Source: Ichthyophthirius multifiliis
Taxonomy: Eukaryota; Ciliophora; Oligohymenophorea; Hymenostomatida
Length of the DNA: 64,000 nucleotides
NCBI RefSeq assembly: GCF_000220395.1
Contig: NW_004085945.1
Span: 1-64,000, forward strand
Direction of reading: 5' to 3'
Each line of letters begins with the position of its first letter. Positions within the stretch are counted from its first letter, which is position 1. Of this stretch, positions 37,896-51,613 are shown piece after piece. Below the pieces are notes generated by a model. That model worked only from the letters and a program-made list of their open reading frames with translations. It was not told the origin of the DNA and did not search any database. Both the position numbers and the translations under genes were made by a program.

Positions 37896-39074
37896 TCAAT
37901 ATTAAAAATATTTTTGTAGAAATGAAATTTTTTATTCTTAAAATTTTTTTTCGCCCTATTAATCAATCCAAACACATTTATTATTTACTTCCTTCATATC
38001 AGGAGTACATTAACAGTGACTTTTTCCATCTTCACTCATATTATGGAACCCTTAATCCCTACAATATCTAGTTTAACGATTACAAGCAAGCTATGAATGG
38101 CATTGAGGAGCTTAACATTTTTTACCAACTTATTAATATCCATAAGCAATGCAAGCTAAAGTGCATTTATCCAATGTATCGCAATTTTAAGGAGGTAAAC
38201 ATGAAAAACTACCATCTAAATTAGTAAAATTAATGAATCCACCATCAATACAATTTTAAGGACATTTATCTGTTTATTTATAGCATAAATCCCAGGATAC
38301 GGCATTTTACCAGCAATAGTAATTATATTCATAATTAGGACTCACGCATAAGCACTATCCGTTTATATCTTAAAAGCCAGAATCTATACAAAAGCCGTTT
38401 TTATTTATATTTAAATCACTACATCCTTCACTTGAACTGTAGCATCTGTTTTATTCATTTAAATTACATATATTTCCTTCTTAAGCAATCCATCCATAGT
38501 CTACACAGGCCATTTTACCATCTTATCCATCAAAACATACAGGTTAATTATAACATGTGAAATAGTTTGGTGGTAAACATCCTGAATTTTCGTTAGGTAC
38601 ATAACCTCTGCTTATACAATCGGAAGGGCAGACGTCGTTTTTACTGTATTTGATACAATAATCCCATCCTAGAGATATACATTAAATGCCTACAATATAT
38701 TTCTAAGGACATTAACATGTCTTAGATACTGTTTAGAAACCTTAATCTATACATAAAGGACAGCAAACATCTGTAGAAGATTAACATGTAGTGGGAACTG
38801 CACAATCAGTATCTGTTCCAGTACCACTATATACATAACCGTAATCTCTACAAGCTAAAGAACATTATTATTTTACTGGAAGATTCAAACATTAATCTGC
38901 AGTGATTGGTAAAAATGTTTTACCATCAGCACTTATTTTATAACCTCTTAGAATACAAAATTAAGTAAGTTTGGAAACTGGTTAATTAGCACAAATTTTG
39001 TATTCTTAAGTACCATTATCGCATAATAAAACGGAAATTTATAATGTAATTATTAATAAAATTAAATAATACAT
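37896..39074 (-). CDS. secreted Cys-rich repeat protein
   Basis: 392 residues, intronless, ATG 39072-39074 to TGA 37896-37898. It starts with a signal peptide, MYYLILLIITLQISVLLC. The rest is packed with Cys in irregular repeats of about 30-45 residues of the form C...C...(D/S)xG(Y/F): CSLACRDYGYVYSG, CPLCIDQGFQTVSKTCQCP, CPSDCISRGYVPNE, MACVDYGWIAQEGNIC, CPQNCIDGGFINF and CTLACIAYGYQQVGKKC. This is a disulphide-rich extracellular or lumenal protein. There is no clear C-terminal membrane or GPI signal; the end is basic/polar (KKFQEQKISFLQKYF). Cys-rich surface antigens and secretory-granule proteins of ciliates share this style, but the spacing is not the classical immobilisation-antigen repeat. 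Function unknown. Confidence 0.85.
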
Positions 39075-41923
39075 TCTTATTATTTATTTTTTATGTTTTT
39101 TTTGGATTATTATATTTTTAATATATTTTTATATTGTTGTTATATTATTATAAAAAAAATTCTTTTATAAAGTTTCTTTAATATATTACTTATTTTAAAA
39201 ATATCTATAATATATAAAAAAAAAAATGAATTTAAAAAAAAACTTAATTTTATATTATATATTTTAAAATTAATAAATATTATATTTACAAATATATATA
39301 TAAAAGAAATAAATAAAAACAAAAAAAATGCAAAAAATTTTATTTATATTTATATTTATATAGATGAAAAAAAATAGTAATGTGCATATTTAAATATAAA
39401 ATATATAAAAATATATATATAAATATAATATATATCTTATTTTTTTATTTTAATATTTTTATTTAATTTATATAATATAATATAATAATTTATAATATAT
39501 AATTAAAAATTACTTTGATACCTTAAAATACATATTTAAATTTCTTTTATTTATCTAAAAAAAAATATAAATATTTTTTTGTTAATTTATTTTTATATAG
39601 TTTTCTTTATTTTATTTCTTATTAGTAATTCAAGTAATATATTTAAGATATTTTTTTTTCTTTTATATTTTAATTTTATTTTAAAATATAAAATATGAAA
39701 TGTATTTATTTTAATTTTTTATTTAATTTCTTAACATTATTTTGGTTAAATTTCTTTGTTTATGTTAATCACTTTAAATATCTATTTATATTTAATTTTA
39801 TTTTAAGCTTTTTGTATAATATTTTTAATTTTTTTATAATTAAATAAATTTATTTATCAAATTTAATCATCTTTTTTATGTTATATAAATTCATAAACTT
39901 ATATCGTTATTAATAAATATTAAAGTATTATAATATTTAATTTTTTTTCTATATTGAATTTTCTTTGTCATCTTTTTATGACAATTATAATATATATATA
40001 TATATATATTATATATATAAATATATATATATTTATATTTATGTATATTTTTTTTTTCTAATTAAGAAAATTTCTATTTAAATCTTTAAAATATATATTA
40101 ATTAGAAATACCTAATATAATTTTTATATGTTTTTTTACTCATATTTGATTATAATAATTTCAAAGAATTTTAGATTTTTTTATTTTTTTTTACTATTAT
40201 TTTATGAGAAAATTTATTTATTTATTAATTCTTAAAATAGAATAAAAAAAATATAAATATAATAATATAATATATTAAAATACATAAATCATAAATTCAA
40301 TATAATTATTATATTAAGATTAATTATTATATAATTTTAATATATTTACAAGAAATAAATAAAAATAAATTAACTTTCAAATTTTTATTAATTAATAAAT
40401 ATAAAAAGTTAATCATTAAACATATTAAAATCATATTATAAATGAACATAGTTTTTTAAAATGTTTCTTAATACTAAATTAATTATATAAACACTTTTTA
40501 TATAAGCTTTTCTAATATTTTTTACTAAAAAAGATATAAAATCCAAGGTTTTATCCATTTTTTTTATTATATTGAAACTATATTTATTATTTTTATTTTA
40601 AAAAAGTCATTTTAATTTTCCTTTAATTATAAAAATAAAATAAACAGACTTCACCCTTTTTATATATATCATCTTATCCGATTCATTTTATTTTTAATTT
40701 AATAGCCAATCAATCATTAAAATTTAGATATAAAAATATATTTTATATATATATTTTTCAATAAATATCAATTAAAAATTCATCTTCGTTATAAATTTTA
40801 AATATAAAAATGATTTTTACAGAAGATTAGTTTTTTTCTAATTGTCAAAGTGGTATAAATACTGTTTATGTTTAGTAACTTTTTAGACTAATTCTTTATT
40901 TAAAAATCTACATTGTATATGTTTATTTAATCATTTTAATAACAAAAAAGATTTATTTTAATATAAATTCATGATTGTATTCCTTGAAAAATATATAAAT
41001 GTATATATTAATATTTATAATTTAAATTATATTATTAAATTATTTTATTAAAAAAACAAGAGAATAATAGACAGGTAAAAAATGTTATTTTTATTGAAAC
41101 ATTATTAATTATAAGTGTATCTACATATCATATTTTATTATTATTTTATCAAATAGTTAAATAAAAAAATAATTTTTATATTTATATTAGTTTTTTTAAA
41201 AAAATTAAATTATTAAAAAATAAAAAATTATTCAGTTATATAAAGTATTTTTCCTTATAAAGGATGTTTATTTAATAAAAATTAATAAAGTATTTATATT
41301 TTAATATATTTATATAAATATATATAAATAAATGTTTATTGTATTTTATTAATTTATTTTACAAATAAAATAATATGCTTAACTAAATTTATATAATAAT
41401 ATGGCTAATTATATAAAATGCTTATAGTATTTTATTGAATATATCATTTTTTATTTTTTTAATTTTTTTACAAAATTTTAATAATAAATATATTTAGATA
41501 TATATTAATATATAAATATTTTATTTTAGACTTTATTTATAAATTAAAATTAAATATATTTATTTTTATTGTTCATATTGTTATATTAAAATAAAAATCA
41601 CTTATATTTTGTATTGTTTTATTAATGTTTATATTAAATGATTATAATTACAATGCTTTTTTATAACTAAATTATATATTAAATTATTATTGACAAATAC
41701 TAAAATAAAATATATTTTATTTAAATTTTAAAAATGTAATAATTATAAAATAATTAAAAACTTTTATTTATAATATTTAATATTTTAAATAATTATAAAA
41801 TATTCATATATCTTTATTATTATAAAAATATAAATATGATATATTATAAAAATTAATCTTATAGAAAAATAGAAAATTAATCAAAATAAATTTATAATAA
41901 AAAAATAATATTTTTTTGAAAAA
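39075..41923. other. 2.8 kb without a recognisable gene
   Basis: The longest gene-free stretch of the window. It is almost pure A/T with (TA)n at about 39990-40035. I found no convincing ORF in the ciliate code and no tRNA-like structure. A 55-codon plus-strand frame at 40810-40977 is considered noise. Confidence 0.55.
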
Positions 41924-42287
41924 ATGGACTTTTCATCTTTATTATAAAAAATAGTTGAAAATAATGAAAATCCAACAGAATAAGAGTTCACAAACTATTT
42001 ATAAAATGAAATAAAAGCATAAATAGAGTAAGAAAAATTCACAAATTATATAAAATATATACCTTAGCTTCCCTTAAAATACTTGGAATAAAACCCTGAT
42101 CATTTTTTAGAATTTACATTGAAAATATTATCTGATTAAAACATATATTAAGATTTTAAAATTTTAAATAATTTTTCTAAAATAGAAAATCCTTAAACAA
42201 AAAATGAATTATCATTATATATAATGAAAAATCTAATCTAAATATAAGACAAAGTATAATTAAAAAATATATAAAAATAAGATATAT

Positions 42288-42337
<50 letters not shown>

Positions 42338-43904
42338 TTAATTAATATATTTATATATTTATTTACTTATATTTATTAATTTATAATTTTTTTTTCTAAT
42401 AATATAGAAATACATTCTATTTTTTTTAAAAAATATAATTGAATCTACCAAATAAATTGAGAAGAAATTCGTTTTATTAGAATTAATATAGGAATTATTA
42501 TTAAATATTTAACCTAAACATAATTTTTTCGGCACTTATTTTCCTATTGTTTTAAGGACAATTCTTTTATGTATTAAAAAAGTCTAAAATAGGTTTTAAA
42601 AAGAGTCAAAAACTTAATTTACAATGCATTTTCAATCATATTTAATTGATTTTTTATAAAGATTCTTGACTAATCTTTCCTTAATTCCTGAGATTTAATT
42701 TAAAGACCTTCTAAAGCCTTAAGATATTTATTTTTTGGATGAAAAAAGTTGTCAATATTTAAAAAAAGAATAGAATTGTGACAAAATATCTTTACAATAT
42801 GTTATATTTTTCTGTTTAGATATAATTTAAGGTATTTTTGAGGTTCTTCATGAACCTGGAGTATTCGAAGAGAAAAAAGTCGAATCTTTTTTGGGAAGTA
42901 TTACATAAATTATTGAAAAATTAGTATCTAATTATCAAGATTTAATTGATAATTTAATCTATTAAATGAGATTTAATTAATTTATAGGAAAAGATTCTTT
43001 TAAATAAGAATAAGAAGAAGAATATAAGGCAGATTCAGTTTATAATTTATTTGGAGTCGCCTATTTTTTGAAAAAAATGTTTTAAAAAAAAGAATTTAAA
43101 GTATTTTATTAAGATGTTTATTAATTAAGAATACTTTTGCCTTTTATTAGTATTTTTTTATAAAAAGAACAATAAAAAGCTGATTTTATAAAAGATTTAA
43201 TTAAAGAATGTATATATATTTTTCAAAAAAATAATGAAAAAAATAGTTATTTTTATGAAAATAGAATAAATAATATTAATTATTTTAATGTTTAGGCTAA
43301 TTTGTTTATTGTTAATATAATGGAAATTATTGGATAAAATTATGAAAAAGAACTATAGGTTTAGTTTTTGGATGGACTTGGGTGCTTTTTAGAATTTTTT
43401 GAGAAAAATTGTGCTTTTGAAATTCTTTAAAAATCTATTTTGAAAAATAATAATAATAAAATGGCAGGGTTATTATTAAATATTTTCAGGAAATAAATAA
43501 ATGAGAATCTTTAGAATAATTTATAGAATTTATTTACTTAATATTAGAGCTTGAGAGTGTTTTTGGAAAATATTTTTGAAGAAATTCTATAAGAATAGTT
43601 TGATTTGGGAGAAAAATGTCATTTTATTATCAGTTTTTTAAATTTTTTGGAATTTATATTAATGAAAATGGATAAGAATAAAGGCGTTTTTAAAGAAAAT
43701 CATATTTTGAATGAAGAAAATGTTAAAAAAATAAAAGAATTCTTGAGAAAATAAATTAATCTTTTTTATAGTAAATTTTAAAAAGAAAATGACTAAGAAT
43801 AATCTTAAAAATAAAATTAAGTAAATAAATAAATAAAGAAAAATATATTATAAAAAAAAATAAAAAAAAAATAAGGAAAAATAAAAATAAGAAAATTCAT
43901 TTGA
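41924..43904 (+). CDS. all-helical (HEAT/ARM-like) protein, uncharacterised
   Basis: About 605 residues in two exons, intron 42254-42407 with a TA array. Start MDFSSLLQKIVENNENPTEQ at 41924, TGA 43902-43904. The sequence is dense in amphipathic helices with aromatic residues (LKYLEQNPDHFLEFTLKIL, KNLIQIQDKV, YFPIVLRTILLCIKKVQ, KVESFLGSITQIIEKLVSN, FLDGLGCFLEFFEKNCAFEIL, FIISFLNFLEFILMKMDKN). That suits a HEAT/ARM-like solenoid. The last about 40 residues are lysine/glutamine-rich. There is no signal peptide and no enzyme motif. A glomulin-like or importin-like scaffold was considered, but no diagnostic motif supports it. Confidence 0.65.
42281..42332. repeat. (TA)n array, intronic
   Basis: TA array with one AA interruption inside the 154-base intron of the helical protein gene. 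Confidence 0.8.
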
Positions 43905-44417
43905 TTAAATGAAATTCCATTTTGATAATATTAGTGAATTATTAAAATGAATTTTATATAAATATATTATATATAAATATCTATTTCTATAAAAAATTAT
44001 TTATTAAATATTTATAATTTTAAATATTCATAATAAATTATAAAATATATATTTTTATTATATTTATTAATTCTTTATATAGATATATATATATATTATA
44101 ATATATTTCTTAATATATATTTTTTTTAAAATAAACTAATTTTAATATTAGTTATTATTTTTATTTTATTTTAAAATAATACATTATATTTTCATTATTT
44201 AAATTATTTAATAAAAACATTTATATAAGTTTATTTTATTATATAATTTTTATATTATATATATATATTAAATTTTATTATTTTTTTAGTTATCTAAATA
44301 TATAAATTATTTTATTTTATTATTTTATATTTTTAATATTATTATTTTTTTTTTATAATAATATTAAAAAAACAAAATACATTAAAATTTATAAAAATAA
44401 AATATAAATATTTAAAT
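43905..44417. other. AT-rich spacer
   Basis: Intergenic between two plus-strand genes. No gene or structured RNA is seen. Confidence 0.6.
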
Positions 44418-45395
44418 ATGGATAATCCTCAAATAAGCAATATTGTAAAAAAATAAAAAAATAAAAAAATATTAATAAAAGTATGAATAAAAACAAGATT
44501 TTTTTCATGAAACAATAGTTATTTAGTAACCAGATCAAACGACAAATACGCTTTAAAATTTAACTAATACATTTAATAATTTTTAATAATAAATTATAAA
44601 TGATGAAATGTATAATTAAATATAAAAAGAAAATATATTTACAAATAAAGCCATTACTTTTGGAATAAATAGAGAAGAAGTTAAAGAATTCAATTAAATT
44701 TAAATATTATAATAAATAGAATAATAAGAAATACAAATAAAAAATGATTTAATATAAATTGATTAATTAAATGAAGATATATAGAATTCAATTAAAAGTT
44801 AAATAAAATCACATTTTTAAATTAAATTAATATATAATTTTTATAAAAAGAATAAGAAAGTAATGATGACTAAAATTATAAAAAAATTTAATAAAATATA
44901 GAAGAGCTAAATAAAGAAATATAAAAGAAAAAAGAAAATTAAAGAAAATCATTGTTTGCGGAATTAATAAATATTAAAAAAGAAGACTATAATGATGATT
45001 AATTTTAAGAAAATATAACTAAATGTGATAAATTGATTTTAAATGAAGAAATTTAATAAAAAAAGATATTTAAGGTAATTATGAGAATTCTAATTAAAAT
45101 AATAATATAGTTAGTTTTTAAGAATAAAATAATAAAAATTAAGAAAAGAAAAATATTAATAATAATGTTTAAACTGAAATAATTTAATTAAATAAAAAAT
45201 TTATTTAAAAAAAACTTCTTAAAAAAATCTACGTTTGCAAATAATAGTGACGATAATGAAAAAAATTTATAAAAAAAAGTTAATAATAATAATTAGGAAG
45301 AAAAATAAAATATAATATGTAAGGAAAAAAATATTTAAAACTAAGAAAGTAAAGAAAACAATGAAGAAAATTATAAATAAAATGTTAATATTAAT

Positions 45396-45440
<45 letters not shown>

Positions 45441-46055
45441 TTATATCTCTAAAATACAACAGAAGATATAAGTAAATAAAATTTAAATAATATAAAATCT
45501 AAATTTAATAATAAAAATGAAGAAGATAATATATAAAAGAATAACGAAGAAGATTAATATAATGAAGTATCTGAATATAAAGAAAAATATTAATATGAAG
45601 AAATAAACAAAGAAGAATATTAATTATAATTACAAAGGTAAAAAAGAAGAAAAATATAATGGATTATAAAGAAGAAGAATAGAAAAAAATAAAGATGAAA
45701 AAATTGAAGGACCCTGTATGATTTTTATTAAAGAACCAAATTAAAAATACAGAAAAGTTATTCATAAAAAATAAGAAGAATAAAATTAAAAAAACGAAGA
45801 ACAAAACCATAGTTTATTAAGATAAAAGAAGAAAAAAAATATAATGGAAAAACAAGATGAAAAAAAAGAAAAAATATAAATCAATAAAAATAAGAATATA
45901 TTTAAAGATAAAAATAAAATATATTTCCATTAAATAATAAAAGAAAAACCTGTAAATGAAAAAAATAAAAAAGACGAAGAAATTAATAATAAAATTTAAG
46001 AAATAAATATTTAAAATAAAAAAGTAAATAATATAAAAATATATGAAAAAAAAAA

Positions 46056-46121
<66 letters not shown>

Positions 46122-47170
46122 AAACAAAAGGAATTACCATGTTTAAGAAAATTAGAAAGCTTACTATAAAATAAAATAATTAAATAAAATGAAATAACTT
46201 AAAATATTTGTCATAATAAATAAATAGTATATTAACTAAATAAAGCTATAAAAATTTAAGAAATAAATAAAAAGAAGAAAATATTAGAAAATTAATTATA
46301 TAATATTAATAAATTGATTTAAAATATTAATATAAATAATAATTACGAGGCTAAAACTATAAATAATGATACATAATATTAATTATAAGAAAAAATAAAA
46401 ATTCTAATAAAAAATAATATAGTAATAATATTTATTTACCACCAATATAAAATAAAGGAAATATTTATAATTTATAGAAAAATTAAAATGAAGATAATAA
46501 TTATATATATAAATAGTAAATATTTTTTAATAAATATAATAAAAATAATATTTATATAATTATATATATATTTATAATAAATTAGAATTTATTAAAGAAT
46601 TATCCAAAATGATAATATTTATATTAAAAAGTAATATTTTAAAGATTTAAAAAATATTATTAAAAATGAAAATAAGAGGTATAATACTTAATTTTAAGAA
46701 AAAGAGTTTTTATAAAAATAAAATGAAAAAAAGTTCACTTTTTAAAGTTCTGATTAAAATAATTTTGAAAATTAACATTTTAATTTTCAAAAATTAATTG
46801 AAGAATAAATAATTAACAAATAAATATATAAATAAATGAATGAAGAATAAAATAACTAATAATTGTATTTAAAAAAATTAATATATAAGTTAAATTTTAT
46901 ATTAATATTTTTATTATTAAATAGATAAAAAATTTTAAATAATAATAGCTTTCATTCAAATAAATATATATAAAAAGTTTGTTTTTAATTAAGTAGTATA
47001 AACAATAATCTTTTATAACGTTAAATTAATTAAAATTCATAAAATATTAAACTTTCTAAATTAAAGAACATAAACGAGAAAATAGATAGTTTTTAATAAA
47101 ATGAAAATATACATTAAAAAGAAGATAATCGATAAATAAAAAGTTATAAAATAAAATAATAATAATTAAA
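44418..47170 (+). CDS. low-complexity Asn/Gln/Lys/Glu-rich protein, exon structure unresolved
   Basis: ATG at 44418 (MDNPQISNI), then a 37-base intron candidate (GTAAAAAAATA...AAAAG), then YEQKQDFFHETIVIQQPDQTT. Further coding stretches change frame at plausible GT...AG introns: INREEVKEFNQIQ, IEELNKEIQKKKENQRKSLF, KKSTFANNSDDNEKN, an (AAT)n run of about 12 Asn near 45400-45434, and IEGPCMIFIKEPNQKYRKVIHKK at about 45700. A (TA)n array at about 46059-46119 is probably intronic. Downstream to about 47170 the sequence remains A-rich and mostly open, but I cannot place the exons or the true stop. No domain is recognisable. It is likely an intrinsically disordered protein; the region might also contain two genes. 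Confidence 0.38.
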
Positions 47171-47312
47171 AATTTGAAAAAAATATTAAATTTATATATA
47201 TTAACTAAATAAAATATAATTGCTATTTTGTTTTGTTTTAAGAATTAAAATATTATAATGATAAACGAAAAATCAATTTAAATATTTTATAATTGTTAAA
47301 AAAAATTAAGAG

Positions 47313-47361
<49 letters not shown>

Positions 47362-47527
47362 ATAAAATATATATATATTTATATATTCATATATATTGTT
47401 AATATTTAAAAAATAAATATATATATAATTTCATATATTTTTTTAATTATAAGAAAAAATACATATATATATTTTGATATATATAATATAATATATATGT
47501 ATATATAAATATTTATTTATATATATT
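47171..47527. other. convergent spacer with (TA)n
   Basis: A TA array at about 47316-47360 and further TA-rich DNA before the DRC2 stop. No gene is seen. Confidence 0.55.
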
Positions 47528-47695
47528 TCAAAAATATCCTGGTTTTTATCCTTATAATTACATTTAAGTACTTCTAACTTAAAAAGGACCTTCTATAATT
47601 GTTTTGTTTTCATATCTCTCTGCTTAAATTTTTCCTAAATTAAATTTGTGATTTACAACTAGAAGTGGATTATTTTCATTTTTAAGTACCTAGAA

Positions 47696-47771
<76 letters not shown>

Positions 47772-49155
47772 TATATATAATATTTTATATATAAAATACA
47801 TCATCATTTAGCGAAATTCCATCTAAATATTATTTAAGTAAAGATTTGAGTAATTTATTATCTTTTTATAGATTTTCTTTTTATTTATCTATAGCTAATT
47901 TATCCAATAAGACTTTATTATATCTTTTATAGAAATTATTTAAATAAGAATACTCATCTTTTTCTTCAGGTTTCAAATATTCTAATTCATCCTTCAATTA
48001 TTAAGGTATTTCATCGTCATCTACTGTCTCTTCATAAAAAGGTATTACTTTTTCCTTTTCAGTTTCTAATCTTCTACATAATTCTGCTGTTTTAAGTATT
48101 TTTTCGCCTAATAATGCATATTCTTTTAACTTAAGTACTGTATTTCTGGAATTATTAGTCAATTCTTTAAGTCTATTAGACTCTTCTTCTCTGAATTTCT
48201 ACATTTTATGCTTTAAATCATGATAACTATTAGATATGTTTTCCTTTTCTTTTTTAAGAGCCTAATTCCTGGCATTAAATTCTTTACAATGTTAATTGAT
48301 TTTGACTTTTTCGAGTTCTATATTAGCTTTTTTAGACGCAATCATTCTTAAGTACCTATCTATTTCTTTTTTCCTATTTTTATTATGCTAATGCAGAAAT
48401 TAATGATCTTTAACTTTATTTGAAGTATCACTTTGAAATTTCGAATTCATCTATTCCAATTCAGTGTAATATTTTGTCTATTTAGTCTCCAAAATAATCT
48501 TCATTACATTAGTTTCTTCTAAATTTTTGTTCTTAGTCTCCTCTTTGAACTATGAAAACTCATTCTAGGCTTCTTCCATTTTCTTTTTATCCTCTTCTTT
48601 TACCGTCTCTATCATATCCTCAAGTTCTTTTAAGTGTGTTTTGTGTGTTTTTACCATATCTTCTCTTTCTAAGTCAAATTCATTCTCTAAAATCTAAATA
48701 TCGCGGTTAAATTCTTCCTATAGACCCCTCATTCGTGCTTCTTAGAGTTAATTCAAGTTATCAGTATGCATTAGATGGTTCCTTAGGGCAATTTGGAATT
48801 AATCCTCGGCTTCATCTAGGTTTTTGTCAAGCATTTATATGAAAGCTTCTTTAGAATCTAATTCTCGTTAGTTGTTTTAAGAGTATATGTCGATTTCATT
48901 TTTTATTTGTTCAGTTTTTGCTATTCTCATTATTTTACGCCAATAGGTCAAAAGCTTCTTTTTGTTAAATAAAACTATCTTTTATTCATCTTTTATACGG
49001 TTTTTTAAACCTTCGCGTTTTAGTTTGGCTAGTTGTTTTAGTTAGTCGAATTCTTCCTGGTTTTTTGCTAATTGACGATATTTTATATTTCGCTTTTAAG
49101 GAAGACCACCTGGACGGGTACTTCGACCTTTTAATGTTTTACCTAATAGAGCCAT
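47528..49155 (-). CDS. DRC2: dynein regulatory complex subunit 2 (CCDC65-like)
   Basis: About 505 residues in two exons, intron 47690-47799. Start MALLGKTLKGRSTRPGGLPQ at 49155, TGA 47528-47530. Almost wholly coiled coil (MLDKNLDEAEDQFQIALRNH, FDLEREDMVKTHKTHLKELE, QALKKEKENISNSYHDLKHK). The diagnostic C-terminal block of DRC2/CCDC65 is present: GEKILKTAELCRRLETEKEK, VIPFYEE, RYNKVLLDKLAIDK and LLKQYLDGISLNDD, followed after the splice by VLKNENNPLLVVN. DRC2 pairs with DRC1 to form the base plate of the nexin-dynein regulatory complex on outer doublets of motile cilia and sets dynein activity. Length matches the family. The intron sits exactly between NDD and VLK and contains long TA arrays. 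Confidence 0.93.
47701..47770. repeat. (TA)n array, intronic
   Basis: Two adjacent TA arrays separated by AA, making up most of the DRC2 intron. Confidence 0.85.
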
Positions 49156-49488
49156 TTGTATATATATATATTTTTTTTGGTTTTTATTTCTTTTTTGTAT
49201 TAATTATAATTTTTTGTTTATTCTTTTTTTAAATGTATTTAAGTTTCCTTTTTTTATATATATATTATATATAATATATATGCATTTTATAATTATAAAA
49301 ATATTTTTATTTTAAATTTGTAATATTTTCTGATTATTATTTGTTTTTTATAATATTTATAATTATATGATTATTATTTGTTTTTTAATTTTTTTTTTAA
49401 TGAATTAAATATAATATATATTAAAATTATTTTTAATTTATTTATATTCATAAATCATAATAATATAAACTTATTTTATTATTATAGA

Positions 49489-49538
<50 letters not shown>

Positions 49539-49605
49539 ATATACATAATTAAACTTAGAAAAAAATATTGTGTATAAAATTATAATAAATCAAAAAAATA
49601 AAAAA
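49156..49605. other. DRC2 upstream region / divergent spacer
   Basis: Shared 5' region of DRC2 and the next plus-strand gene, with a TA array at about 49495-49540. No gene is seen. Confidence 0.6.
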
Positions 49606-51579
49606 ATGTTTTCTAAATTATTTTAAAAATTACCTGTTAAAAAAAATTTTTTTTTTTTTCAATTTTCACAAAATAATTTTGAATAAGATCTATTATTTTT
49701 ATAGTCAAAAAAATAAAATGCTTACAAATATTTTAAATAATCAATAATGAAGGAAATCTAATAATTAAATACACTTTAAACATCTCAATTATACTCTTAT
49801 TTATTGAATTATCCAACTTTATTATCAAAGTAAAATTTACTAGAAATACTAAAAGTATATACTAAATAACAAGATTTAACAACAGAATAAATAATATAAT
49901 AAAATGAAATATTTAGATAAATGAAAATGCCCAAAAATCTTCCCTAGTTAAAATAAATGATAGATTTTATTTATGAAAATAATTTAAAAATCTAAATAGA
50001 AGATATTGTTATTTAAATTTATTATTGTTTGTAAGAACCGAAAAATGAAAAAGTATTTTCTCTATAAGATATACTCGAAATATTGGAAAAAATAAAAATA
50101 ATTAATTCTAAATAGGACGTTAATTCTATAATAAACATAAAAACACATTAAGATCTATATGACTTTTCATATTAAGATGTTAAGAAAATACTATAAATGT
50201 ATTGTGTTAGAGGAAAAGTGAAATTCGAATTAATATAATAATTAGATAATTTTTTATTTAAAAAAAAAGAGTTATTATTTGAAAATAATAATTACTTTTT
50301 AGGAAAATATTTGAATTTATGTTCTCAAGTAAGTTTTATTCCTAAAAATATCGATGAATTAGAAAATATATTGGAATAAATGAATAAAAATAATTAATAA
50401 AAGGAAGGTTTTTTTTACTTATTTAATTTATTCTATTTAGAATAGAACAAAGTAAGGTAAATTTTAGGTTTATAAGAGAACAATAAAATTGATTTTTATT
50501 TCAAAAAAGAAGAAGAATAAAATGAAGACGAAGAATAAGAATTTTTAAGAAATTTGAAACTATGTAAAAAATAAAATTTAATAGAAGAAATAATTAGAAA
50601 TAATAACAATGAAAAATAAATTAGATAATATTTAGAAAAAAATCAGTTAAATTAAATATTTGAGTTTTATTATTTGGCTCAGTTTATCTATTTTTAGTAG
50701 TAATTACATTTAAAAGATGAATCTGAACTATCTATTGATTAAATTTATATTCTTAAAGAATTTATTACCTAATATTAATAATTCTTTAATAATAATACAA
50801 AATAATATTTACTTTATACAAAAGAGTAGTTTTTATAAGCTTTATCAGTTCATTTTTGGACTGAAAACGAAAGTCTTTAAAATCAATATATAGATTTTTA
50901 TAAAAAAACTCTTTTTATGAAATTTAATAATGTTTACTATTTACCAATGATTATTTTTTATGGGAAAAAATGCAGTTTTTTATTAAATGAAATACTAAAA
51001 GAATATGGTGAATTCATAAAAAACTAATATATTTAAAGAAATTAAATGAGTTTAAATGAATGTTAGAAGTTTATGAATACTTTAGAGGAAATAAAGGAGA
51101 TTTATTTAGATTGTAATGTAAAATTTATATTTAAAGAGTTAGTTTTTGGTACTAAAAATGTATTTAGGATTATATAAGATTGTTTGGAGAAATAAATATG
51201 GTAAAACTATGGAGAAATAAAGGAAAATAAATAAGATTTTTAAAATTTTTTATGGAAAAAAAGACAAGAAATGGTAAAGTTAAAAAAAGGAAATTATAAT
51301 AAAAAAAAATTTAAATGAGGATGATTTGAAAATAATTTATAATATATTTTATAAAATTAACTAATTAAACATTGGAAGTAAAGAACTATATGATTCGATA
51401 GAATAATTAACTTTATAGAATTTCAATAAAATGTCATTTAATTAAAAAAGCTTAAGCGTTTATTTCTTAAGTTCTATAGGATCATAGGTAGAATAAAAAG
51501 TAGATGACTAAATACTAAATTTTATTTTAGATTATAAATAAAATATTAGTTTAGAAGAAAGTATAAGGTAAATTATATT

Positions 51580-51613
<34 letters not shown>

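Noticed and set aside
40810-40977. Plus-strand 55-codon frame in the ciliate code (MIFTEDQFFSNCQSG)
   Set aside because: Short, without recognisable features, and such frames are expected by chance when only TGA stops; kept as spacer.
45817-46140. Minus-strand hydrophobic frame rich in Phe, Tyr and Ile
   Set aside because: It comes from reading an A-rich plus-strand coding region and a (TA)n array on the opposite strand.
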